Shown here piece after piece: positions 1 to 5,262 of a stretch of 6,694 bases of DNA. How positions within the stretch are numbered: the first letter of the stretch is position 1; each line of letters opens with the position of its first letter. The DNA comes from Actinomycetes bacterium (GTDB lineage: Bacteria > Actinomycetota > Actinomycetes > Actinomycetales > Cellulomonadaceae): contig JAEWEI010000262.1 of the NCBI GenBank assembly GCA_023389545.1, positions 1-6,694 of the forward strand, given 5' to 3'. The notes below the pieces were generated by a model, which worked only from the letters and a program-made list of their open reading frames with translations, was not told where the DNA came from and made no database searches. A program made the translations under genes and the position numbers.

Positions 1-160
1 CGAGCGGCTTGGTGCCGTAGGGGGTGTTGAGGGTGTCGCCGATGTACAGGGTCGACTCGTGCGGGAGCTGGTCGAGGATGGCCCGCGCGACGGTCAGCCC
101 GCCGACGCCGGAGTCGAAGATCCCGATGGGAGCGTCGTTCACGGGAGGGAGCCTAGTCAT
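1..160 (-). CDS. murI: Glutamate racemase, N-terminal fragment (runs off the left edge)
   Basis: Cytosolic enzyme that interconverts L- and D-glutamate without a cofactor, supplying D-Glu for peptidoglycan. About 53 residues are visible. They carry the family's N-terminal signature [15 protein letters not shown], whose DSG aspartate and serine are active-site residues, then the GDTLNTPYG segment matching the family's GDTxxxPYG loop. Both catalytic cysteines lie beyond the edge. The start is uncertain. ATG at 160 overlaps the DUF2017 stop and would couple translation. The in-frame GTG at 142 gives [12 protein letters not shown], closer to the usual family N-terminus. Neither has a strong Shine-Dalgarno. 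It is the last visible gene of the clpS-DUF2017-murI unit. Identity is secure; the start is not. Confidence 0.93.
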   Translation of the reverse strand, partial: MTRLPPVNDAPIGIFDSGVGGLTVARAILDQLPHESTLYIGDTLNTPYGTKPL

Positions 161-821
161 CCCCGCCGCCCGCCTGCGTGCCTCGCCCCGTGCGCCCCAG
201 GTCGTCGAGGAGGGCCGACATGAGCGTCTCCTGCAGCCAGCTCAACGAGACGTAGACGGCGCCGAGGTACCTGCGGACGTCGGCCTGCGGGTCGTCCTCG
301 TCCTCCGACGGCTCGCCGTCGAGCTCGACGTACAGCGACTCGGCGTCCTCGTCCTCATGCAGGCCGAGCCGGTCGGCCAGGACGAGCCGCAGGTCCGTGA
401 GCGTCGCGGCGACGGAGCCGCCGCGCTCGAGCGGCACCACCACGGCGTCGGACGGCCAGTCGGAGCCGGGGCCGGCGGTGAGGGCGTCCCAGAACCACGT
501 CAGTCGTTCCACCTTGACACGGCGCAGGTCGTCCTCAGTGAGCCTGCGGAACTCGGCGGCGACCTCCTCGTCGTCCACTGAGGCGTCGGGCAGCAGCCGC
601 CGCACGGCGTCGTCCTCGGGCGGCTCGATCTCCTGGGTGCGCAGCGACATCCCGATCATCCCCGCGGTGTCCGCGGCGCCGGGCTCGTCCGGGGCGCGCT
701 CCTCGAGGCGCCCGGCGCCCAGCAGGTCGGCGACGTCCGCGACGACGGCGGCGAACACGCCCCGCTCCGTGGCGTCGAGCTCGGCGACCAGCGCTCCCCT
801 CTCACGGCGGAACGCGCGCAT
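153..821 (-). CDS. DUF2017 family protein
   Basis: A 222-aa acidic soluble protein matching, from memory, the actinobacterial DUF2017 family, commonly found beside clpS; no function is established. Recognisable segments are the basic N-terminus MRAFRRERG, a RRLLPDAS segment near residues 74-81, and [14 protein letters not shown] near 90-103. The C-terminal half is helical, with [15 protein letters not shown] at about 195-209. An acidic stretch (about 155-177, rich in Asp and Glu) interrupts it and looks like a disordered linker. The tail is GGGDD. There is no signal peptide or membrane segment. I chose ATG at 821 over the GTG three bases upstream because GGGGAGG at 834-828 then sits six bases before the start. 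The A of the ATG is the last base of the clpS TGA, so translation is probably coupled to clpS. Confidence 0.9.
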   Translation of the reverse strand: MRAFRRERGALVAELDATERGVFAAVVADVADLLGAGRLEERAPDEPGAADTAGMIGMSLRTQEIEPPEDDAVRRLLPDASVDDEEVAAEFRRLTEDDLRRVKVERLTWFWDALTAGPGSDWPSDAVVVPLERGGSVAATLTDLRLVLADRLGLHEDEDAESLYVELDGEPSEDEDDPQADVRRYLGAVYVSLSWLQETLMSALLDDLGRTGRGTQAGGGDD

Positions 822-1114
822 CACTCGCCTCCCCGCTGCAGGGTGGCCCAGAGGCCGAAGGAGTGCATGGCCTGCACGTCGACCTCCATCTGCTCGCGGT
901 TGCCCGTCGAGACGGCTGATCGGCCCTCCTCGTGGACCTGCCGCATGAGCTTCTCAGCCTTCTCACGTGGGTAGCCGAAGTAGCTCTGGAAGACGTAGGT
1001 GACGTAGCTCATGAGGTTCACGGGGTCGTTCCACACGATGGTGACCCATGCGTCACCGAGCCGCTGGCCCGTCTGGGACTCAGCAGCCTCTTCGGGCGCG
1101 ATCTGGACTGACAC
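821..1114 (-). CDS. clpS: ATP-dependent Clp protease adaptor ClpS
   Basis: Adaptor that binds proteins with bulky hydrophobic N-terminal residues (N-degrons) and hands them to the Clp unfoldase, presumably ClpC with ClpP in an actinomycete. The 97-aa length is normal. Residues 1-20 form the flexible delivery tail; the folded core begins at W23. The N-degron pocket is intact: [11 protein letters not shown] at 28-38 carries the conserved Asn-Asp, and VHEEG at 60-64 carries the histidine equivalent to H66 of the E. coli protein. FQSYFGYP (42-49) and FGLWATLQ near the end are also typical. The start is GTG at 1114. It lacks a Shine-Dalgarno but lies six bases after a TACAGT -10 box, suggesting a leaderless mRNA. 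It is the first gene of the clpS-DUF2017-murI unit and is divergent from pncB. Confidence 0.95.
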   Translation of the reverse strand: MSVQIAPEEAAESQTGQRLGDAWVTIVWNDPVNLMSYVTYVFQSYFGYPREKAEKLMRQVHEEGRSAVSTGNREQMEVDVQAMHSFGLWATLQRGGE

Positions 1115-1126
1115 CCGCCCACTGTA
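1115..1126 (-). promoter_or_regulatory. Predicted clpS promoter -10 box, leaderless start
   Basis: On the minus strand TACAGT (1126-1121) fits TAnnnT and is followed by GGGCGG and then the GTG start at 1114. A transcription start six to seven bases past the -10 box would fall on the start codon itself. No good -35 hexamer is visible at 17-18 bp spacing, which is common in actinobacterial promoters. Inference from spacing and the missing Shine-Dalgarno. Confidence 0.5.
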
Positions 1127-1151
1127 GGTGCGCCCGCCGAGGAAGTCGTCC

Positions 1152-1163
1152 TACGTTGAGCGC
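1152..1163 (+). promoter_or_regulatory. Predicted pncB promoter -10 box, leaderless start
   Basis: TACGTT at 1152-1157 fits TAnnnT and is followed by GAGCGC and then ATG at 1164, so transcription would begin at or next to the A of the start codon. No Shine-Dalgarno precedes the ATG. The box shares the context CCTAC with the opposing clpS -10 box, making a 5-bp inverted repeat (GTAGG 1124-1128, CCTAC 1150-1154). The -35 region is unrecognisable. Confidence 0.5.
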
Positions 1164-2549
1164 ATGAGCACTCCCGAGGCCGCGGCGCCTGGGTCCGTCC
1201 CCGCCCTGTCCAGCACCCCCCGCCCGAGCACCGCGTTGCTCACCGACAAGTACGAGCTGACGATGCTGGAGGCCGCCCTCGGCAACGGCACGGCCCACCG
1301 GCGCTGCGTGTTCGAGGTGTTCACCCGCCGCCTGCCGGCCGGCCGGCGCTATGGCGTCCTCGCGGGCACGGGCCGCCTGCTGGAGGCCCTGGAGGACTTC
1401 CGCTTCGGTCCCGCGGAGCTCGACTGGCTGGCGGCCGAGGGTGTGGTGGACGACACGACACTCGACTTCCTCGCGGGATACCGGTTCACCGGCTCGATCA
1501 CCGGCTACGCCGAGGGCGAGGCCTTCTTCCCCCAGTCCCCCGTGCTCGTGGTGGAGGGCACGTTCGCCGAGGCGGTGCTGCTGGAGACCCTCACCCTCTC
1601 GATCCTCAACCACGACTCCGCCGTCGCGTCGGCGGCGTCGCGGATGACCAGCGCGGCGGTCAACCGCCCCTGCCTGGAGATGGGATCGCGGCGCGCCCAC
1701 GAGGAGGCGGCGGTGGCGGCGGCGAGGGCCGCCGCTGTGGCCGGCTTCACCGGGACGTCGAACTTGGAGGCGGGCCGCCGGTACGGCATCCCGACCATCG
1801 GCACCGCCGCCCACGCGTTCACCCTGCTGCACGACGACGAGGAGGCCGCGTTCGCCGCGCAGGTCGCCGCGGCCGGGCCGGGGACGACACTGCTGGTGGA
1901 CACCTATGACGTGCGCGCGGGCGTCGAGCGCGCGGTGGCGGCAGCCGGCACGGCGCTGGGCGCGGTGCGGCTGGACTCGGGCGACCTGGGCGTGCTGGCC
2001 CAGGAGGTGCGCGCGCAGCTGGACGCCCTGGGGGCCCGGGACACGCGGATCGTGGTGACCTCCGACCTGGACGAGTACGCGATCGCGGCGCTGGCGGCGG
2101 CGCCCGTGGACTCGTACGGCGTGGGGACGTCAGTGGTGACCGGATCGGGCGCGCCGACCTGCGGGATGGTCTACAAGCTGGTGGCCCGCGAGGGGCGCGA
2201 TGGAGAGCTGGAACCCGTGGCCAAGACGTCGCGGGCCAAGGCCGGCACGGGAGGCCGCAAGGCCGCCGCGCGGCGGCTGGGGGCTGACGGCCGGGCTGTC
2301 GAGGAGGTGCTGGTGATCGGCACGGACGCCGAGGTCTCCGCCTGGGTGTCGGATGACGAGTCGTTGCGCGCCCTGCAGGCCCCGCTCGTGGTCGACGGCG
2401 CCGTCGACCCGGCCTGGACCGGGCGGGAGGGACTGCGCCGGGCAGCAGAAAGGCACCGGGCCTCCCGTGATGAACTGCCACGGGGGGCCCGGCGCCTGTC
2501 CGCGGACGAGGCCGCGGTTCCGACGGTGACGCTGCGCCTGGGCGGCTGA
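1164..2549 (+). CDS. pncB: Nicotinate phosphoribosyltransferase
   Basis: Cytosolic enzyme that joins nicotinate to PRPP, with ATP hydrolysis, to give nicotinate mononucleotide, the entry step of Preiss-Handler NAD salvage. The 461 aa suit the actinobacterial family. Landmarks are LLTDKYELTML (N-terminal signature), FEVFTRRLP, LSILNHDSAVASAASRM, EMGSRRAHEEAA, GTAAHAF with the conserved histidine at 217 that family members phosphorylate, LLVDTYD, VRLDSGDLG, VTSDLDE, and GVGTSVVTGSGAP, which belongs to the phosphate-binding region. Residues 1-22 are a low-complexity extension. I chose ATG at 1164 because the in-frame GTG at 1128 lies upstream of the -10 box and adds a non-conserved leader. No nicotinamidase gene is in the window. 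A striking hairpin occupies codons near the 3' end (2451-2497). Confidence 0.96.
   Translation: MSTPEAAAPGSVPALSSTPRPSTALLTDKYELTMLEAALGNGTAHRRCVFEVFTRRLPAGRRYGVLAGTGRLLEALEDFRFGPAELDWLAAEGVVDDTTLDFLAGYRFTGSITGYAEGEAFFPQSPVLVVEGTFAEAVLLETLTLSILNHDSAVASAASRMTSAAVNRPCLEMGSRRAHEEAAVAAARAAAVAGFTGTSNLEAGRRYGIPTIGTAAHAFTLLHDDEEAAFAAQVAAAGPGTTLLVDTYDVRAGVERAVAAAGTALGAVRLDSGDLGVLAQEVRAQLDALGARDTRIVVTSDLDEYAIAALAAAPVDSYGVGTSVVTGSGAPTCGMVYKLVAREGRDGELEPVAKTSRAKAGTGGRKAAARRLGADGRAVEEVLVIGTDAEVSAWVSDDESLRALQAPLVVDGAVDPAWTGREGLRRAAERHRASRDELPRGARRLSADEAAVPTVTLRLGG
2451..2497 (+). other. Long near-perfect hairpin inside the 3' end of pncB
   Basis: Arm GGCACCGGGCCTCCCGTG (2452-2469) pairs with CACGGGGGGCCCGGCGCC (2479-2496) around the 9-base loop ATGAACTGC. 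Over 18 positions there are 16 Watson-Crick pairs, one G-U wobble (T2463 with G2485) and one A/C mismatch (2455/2493). A2451-T2497 adds one more pair. In plus-strand RNA the wobble pairs; in minus-strand RNA it becomes an A/C mismatch, so the structure favours the pncB transcript. It lies about 50 bases before the stop codon. No U-tract follows. Confidence 0.6.
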
Positions 2550-2557
2550 GACGAGCA

Positions 2558-2592
2558 GGGGGCTGCGCTCATCGCCTCGGGGGCAGCGCCCC
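2558..2592. terminator. Weak candidate terminator between convergent genes
   Basis: The 44-base gap between pncB and the convergent small gene holds GGGGC-AGC-GCCCC (2580-2592), a compact five-pair hairpin that works on either strand and begins directly after the small gene's TAA. An alternative fold pairs GGGGCTGC (2559-2566) with GCAG-CG-CCCC (2583-2592), with a two-base bulge. There is no U-tract on either side, so its role as a terminator is only suggested by position. Confidence 0.3.
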
Positions 2593-2593
2593 G

Positions 2594-2752
2594 TTAGATC
2601 CTTGCGCCGCGACCACGCCCCACGAGCCCGAGGATCAGGCTGACGACGAGGACGATGACGCCGATCCAGATGAGGAACTGCCCGATGTTCGTGGCGACGC
2701 CCAGGATGACCAGGACGGCGCCGACGATGATGAGGAGGAGCCAGGACGGCAT
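2594..2752 (-). CDS. Small two-helix hydrophobic membrane protein
   Basis: A 52-aa protein I cannot assign to a characterised family. Two hydrophobic segments (about residues 3-20 and 27-46) are joined by the short turn TNIGQF. The basic tail GRGRGARI should lie on the cytoplasmic side, giving a helical hairpin with both ends inside. It resembles the many tiny actinobacterial membrane proteins annotated as hypothetical (DUF6131-like from memory, unverified). I chose ATG at 2752 because GAAAGGG (2767-2761) sits eight bases upstream and the hydrophobic sequence begins there. The open frame extends upstream to 2926, but that extension is not protein-like. The leader carries competing hairpins, and a strong hairpin at 2907-2932 separates the gene from the helicase, so it is probably transcribed alone. 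I found no convincing -10 box. Confidence 0.72.
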   Translation of the reverse strand: MPSWLLLIIVGAVLVILGVATNIGQFLIWIGVIVLVVSLILGLVGRGRGARI

Positions 2753-2775
2753 AATGCACACCCTTTCGCTGTTCT

Positions 2776-2806
2776 CGGATCCGACCCCCGGGGGATCCGG
2801 GGTCGG
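2776..2806 (-). promoter_or_regulatory. Competing hairpins in the leader of the small membrane protein gene
   Basis: Two overlapping inverted repeats lie just upstream of the Shine-Dalgarno at 2767-2761. Repeat A is CCGACCCC (2781-2788) with GGGGTCGG (2799-2806), eight perfect pairs and a 10-base spacer. Repeat B is CGGATCC (2776-2782) with GGATCCG (2793-2799), seven perfect pairs. They share bases 2781-2782 and 2799, and CCCCCGGGGG (2785-2794) is nested inside, so A and B cannot both form fully. This could be an operator, an mRNA leader switch or chance in GC-rich DNA. Confidence 0.35.
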
Positions 2807-2906
2807 TGGCACGTCGAAAAGACTGGCATCGCCGCGGGCCTTCGGCATCCCGAGGACAAGAGTTGCGAATCGGGCGACTTTTGCTAAGTAGGCAGATGTC
2901 CAGCGC

Positions 2907-2932
2907 GCTGACCTGCGAAAACGCAAGTCAAC
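2907..2932 (-). terminator. Strong hairpin downstream of the helicase gene
   Basis: In minus-strand RNA GUUGACUUGCG pairs along all 11 positions with CGCAGGUCAGC around a UUUU loop, using two G-U wobbles. In plus-strand RNA both wobbles become C/A mismatches, so the element has a polarity matching the helicase transcript, whose stop lies 42 bases upstream. No U-tract follows, which is frequent for actinobacterial terminators. It could instead stabilise the 3' end of the mRNA. Confidence 0.5.
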
Positions 2933-2974
2933 ACCGTGTCCAGCATGCGAGATTGACAGGGGTGCCCGGCGCGC

Positions 2975-4804
2975 TCAGCGCTTGCCGACGAACCAGGCGC
3001 GCAGCAGCTCGATCCGGGCCGTGAGCTGGCCAGGATCCGCGAGCGCCACCTCCGGGCCCCCGCACCGGCGCCGCAGCTCGGTGTGCACGGCGCCGTGCGG
3101 CTGCCCGCTGCGACGAGCCCACGCGCCGACGAGCTGGGCCAGCTCCTTGCGCAGCTCGGCCTGCCGGCGGTGGTCCATCTCGGCGAGCTGCTCCGCCTGC
3201 TCCTGCGCCGACCTGCCCCGGCGCCGGCCGCTCTGCTGCTCGGCCTGGCGCTGCTTGAGCAGCGTGGTCACCTGGTCCGCGTCGAGCAGCCCCGGCAGGC
3301 CCAGGAAGTCCAGCTCCTCATCCGAGCCGACATCGGCGCCGGTGCCGAACTCGCCACCGTCGAAGAGCACGCGATCAAAGGACGCCTGCGCCTCGAGCGC
3401 CTCGAAGGACCCCTGCTTGCCGTCCGGGCCGACCGCGTCCGGGCCGTTGCGCTCGGAGTTCGCCGCGGCGAGCAGCGCGTCCTCGGGTGAGAACACGTCG
3501 CCCTGCTCCTCGGCGGTGAGCGGGCGGTCCAGCGCGTGGTCCCGCTCCTCCTCGAGCGTGTTCGCCAGCGCCAGGAGCTGCGGGACGCTCGGCAGGAACA
3601 CCGAGGCCGTCTCCCCACGCCGCCGGGCGCGGACGAACCGGCCGACGGCCTGCGCGAAGAACAGCGGCGTCGAGGTGCTGGTCGCGTAGACGCCGACGGC
3701 GAGCCGCGGCACGTCGACCCCCTCGGACACCATGCGCACCGCCACGAGCCAGCGGGAGTCGGACGCGGAGAACTCGTCGATCCGGTCGCTCGCGCCGTCG
3801 TCGTCCGAGAGCACGACGGTGGGCGACTTCCCGGTGATCCGGGCCAGGTGGCCCGCATACGCCCGCGCGTCGTTCTGGTCGGTGGCGATCACCATGGCCC
3901 CGGCGTCGGGCACGGAGCGCCGCACCTCGGTGAGCCGCCGATCGGCCGCCGCCAGCACCGAGGGGATCCACTCGCCGTTCGGGTCCAGCGCGGTGCGCCA
4001 CGCCTGCGCGGTGAGGTCCTTCGTCATGGCCTCGCCCAGGCGGGCGCTGACCTCGTCGCCGGCCTTGGTGCGCCAGCGCATCGCGCCGCTGTACGACAGG
4101 AAGATCACCGGCCGCACCACGTGGTCGCGCAGCGCGTCGCCGTAGCCGTACGAGTAGTCCGACACGCTGCGGCGGATGCCGTCCCTGCCGCGCTCATAGT
4201 TGACGAACGGGATCGCCGCGGTGTCCGAGCGGAATGGGGTGCCCGTCAGGCCCAGGCGACGGGTGGCGCCCTCGAATGCCTCGCGCACGGCGTCGCCCCA
4301 CGACAGCGCGTCTCCGCCGTGGTGTATCTCGTCGAGGATGACGAGCGTGGGCGCCGCCGACGTGCGCGCCGCGTGCAGCGCGGGCTTGGACGCGACCTGC
4401 GCGTACGTCAGCGCCACGCCGTCGAAGCCGTGCCCGTGCCGGCCCTGCGCGTTGGTGAAGTTCGGGTCGATCTTGATGCCGACGCGGGCCGCGGCATCCG
4501 CCCACTGCCGCTTGAGGTGCTCGGTGGGCGCGACGACGGTGACCCGCCGCACCACGCCAGCCTCGAGCAGCTCGGTGGCGATGCGCAGCGCGAACGTCGT
4601 CTTGCCGGCGCCCGGGGTGGCCACCGCAAGGAAGTCGCGCGGGTTGCGGACGCGGTACAGCTCAAGCGCCTCGGCCTGCCAGGCGCGCAACTTCCCCGCC
4701 GTGCCCCACGGGGCACGTGCAGGGAACGCCGGCGGCAGATTCGATGCCGCCGACGACGATGCGTGGCTGTTGGCGGATGACGCTGGCTGGCGGAGCGCGC
4801 TCAC
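2975..4804 (-). CDS. Superfamily 2 DEAD/DEAH-box helicase (SSL2-like)
   Basis: A 609-aa soluble nucleic-acid-dependent ATPase/helicase with both RecA-like domains complete. Residues 1-30 are a low-complexity Ala/Ser leader. LRAWQAEAL (39-47) is the Q-like region. ATPGAGKT (62-69) is Walker A with K68. VAPTEHLKRQW (91-101) is motif Ia, DEIHH (158-162) is motif II, LTGTP (186-190) is motif III, VSEGVDVPR (359-367) is motif V, and QAVGRFVR (385-392) is motif VI with its arginine fingers. Residues from about 420 form a C-terminal extension without a recognised fold; 514-560 are charged and probably coiled coil, containing a basic GRRRGR patch. The specific substrate is unknown; repair or RNA metabolism are guesses. 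The start is GTG at 4804, overlapping the DUF3039 TGA as GTGA, with a GGCGGGAA upstream as a modest ribosome site. No nuclease or methylase domain is seen. Confidence 0.9.
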   Translation of the reverse strand: MSALRQPASSANSHASSSAASNLPPAFPARAPWGTAGKLRAWQAEALELYRVRNPRDFLAVATPGAGKTTFALRIATELLEAGVVRRVTVVAPTEHLKRQWADAAARVGIKIDPNFTNAQGRHGHGFDGVALTYAQVASKPALHAARTSAAPTLVILDEIHHGGDALSWGDAVREAFEGATRRLGLTGTPFRSDTAAIPFVNYERGRDGIRRSVSDYSYGYGDALRDHVVRPVIFLSYSGAMRWRTKAGDEVSARLGEAMTKDLTAQAWRTALDPNGEWIPSVLAAADRRLTEVRRSVPDAGAMVIATDQNDARAYAGHLARITGKSPTVVLSDDDGASDRIDEFSASDSRWLVAVRMVSEGVDVPRLAVGVYATSTSTPLFFAQAVGRFVRARRRGETASVFLPSVPQLLALANTLEEERDHALDRPLTAEEQGDVFSPEDALLAAANSERNGPDAVGPDGKQGSFEALEAQASFDRVLFDGGEFGTGADVGSDEELDFLGLPGLLDADQVTTLLKQRQAEQQSGRRRGRSAQEQAEQLAEMDHRRQAELRKELAQLVGAWARRSGQPHGAVHTELRRRCGGPEVALADPGQLTARIELLRAWFVGKR

Positions 4805-5193
4805 TTCCCGCCGGAGGAGTCGCCCGACCCCTTGCCGCGCCCGAACCCGCCCCAGCGCCTACCCCCGCCGGAACCGCCGGAGTCCCCGGAGCCGCCGTCC
4901 TGCGGCTCGCGCAGGCCCTCGTAGATCTCCTTGCACTGCGGGCACACGGGGAACTTGTTCGGGTCGCGGCCCGGGACCCACACCTTGCCGCACAGCGCGA
5001 TCACCGGGCTGCCGCTGATCGCGGAGTCGAGGATCTTCTCCTTGCGCACGTAGTGCGCGAAACGCTCGTGGTCGCCAGGCTCGACCTGCTCGGTCGTCTC
5101 CGTGCGCTCTAGGACGCTGGTGGAGGTGCCCGCGCCCGGGTCCGAGCTGAACGGGTCGTCCGGTTCGACAGGGAAAGGCTGGGGCTCACTCAT
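4801..5193 (-). CDS. DUF3039 family protein, putative zinc-binding partner of the helicase
   Basis: A 130-aa protein of the actinobacterial DUF3039 family, with no known function. Residues 1-39 are acidic and probably disordered. The conserved core (about 40-95) contains DHERFAHYV (41-49), ALCGKVWVPGRDP (66-78) and FPVCPQCKEIYEGL (81-94). C68, C84 and C87, with H42 or H47, could bind one zinc ion; this is inferred from spacing. The tail (99-130) is Gly/Ser/Arg-rich with a GRRWGGFGRGKG segment, like RGG-type nucleic-acid-binding tails. ATG at 5193 is preferred over GTG at 5199 because a TAGACT -10 box ends eight bases before it and neither start has a Shine-Dalgarno. Its stop overlaps the helicase GTG start, so the two are almost certainly co-translated and perhaps act together. 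Confidence 0.88.
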   Translation of the reverse strand: MSEPQPFPVEPDDPFSSDPGAGTSTSVLERTETTEQVEPGDHERFAHYVRKEKILDSAISGSPVIALCGKVWVPGRDPNKFPVCPQCKEIYEGLREPQDGGSGDSGGSGGGRRWGGFGRGKGSGDSSGGK

Positions 5194-5206
5194 GCCCACG
5201 AGTCTA
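5194..5206 (-). promoter_or_regulatory. Predicted DUF3039-helicase promoter -10 box, leaderless start
   Basis: On the minus strand TAGACT (5206-5201) fits TAnnnT and is followed by CGTGGGC and then ATG at 5193. The expected transcription start falls on or next to the start codon, and no Shine-Dalgarno is present. The -35 position (about 5229-5224) reads GCCGCC, unlike TTGACA, so an activator or a -10-dominated promoter is likely. This promoter separates the pair from nagB upstream. Confidence 0.5.
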
Positions 5207-5207
5207 C

Positions 5208-5233
5208 GGCGGCCCGCCCACGAGGCGGCCCGC
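5208..5233 (-). repeat. 10-bp direct repeat over the DUF3039 promoter spacer and -35 region
   Basis: GCGGGCCGCC occurs twice on the minus strand, at 5233-5224 and 5217-5208, with start points 16 bases apart and TCGTGG between. The proximal copy lies one base from the -10 box and the distal copy covers the -35 position. The placement would suit an operator, but the composition is almost pure G and C, so coincidence is a real possibility. Confidence 0.35.
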
Positions 5234-5262
5234 GTCCGTGGACGTGGCGTCGTCGGGTTCCG

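Noticed and set aside
24..948. Plus-strand open frames opposite murI, DUF2017 and clpS
   Set aside because: They are antisense frames of recognised genes, with biased Ser/Arg composition and no ribosome sites.
1128..1163. Upstream GTG start for pncB
   Set aside because: It lies upstream of the predicted -10 box and adds twelve non-conserved residues, whereas ATG at 1164 fits a leaderless start.
2863..2890. Plus-strand promoter-like pair TTGCGA / TAAGTA
   Set aside because: The -10 lacks the final T of TAnnnT, and no plus-strand gene follows; downstream is the 3' end of the minus-strand helicase.
2901..2910. CAGCGCGCTG palindrome
   Set aside because: A 10-bp palindrome of mostly G and C is expected by chance at this composition, flanking bases do not extend it, and it partly overlaps the stronger hairpin.
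2594..2926. Longer, 110-residue version of the small membrane protein
   Set aside because: The extra N-terminal part is Arg-rich then Pro-rich with no membrane or signal character, starts inside the 2907-2932 hairpin and lacks a ribosome site. ATG at 2752 has GAAAGGG at proper spacing.
3536..4780. Long plus-strand open frame opposite the helicase gene
   Set aside because: Composition is Arg/Ala/Gly-rich with no domain, as expected from the antisense frame of a high-GC gene; the minus strand carries all helicase motifs.
5233..5244. CGTCC-GT-GGACG hairpin after nagB as a terminator
   Set aside because: The stem is short, the loop would be only two bases unless a pair opens, and there is no U-tract, so it is not distinguishable from GC-rich background.
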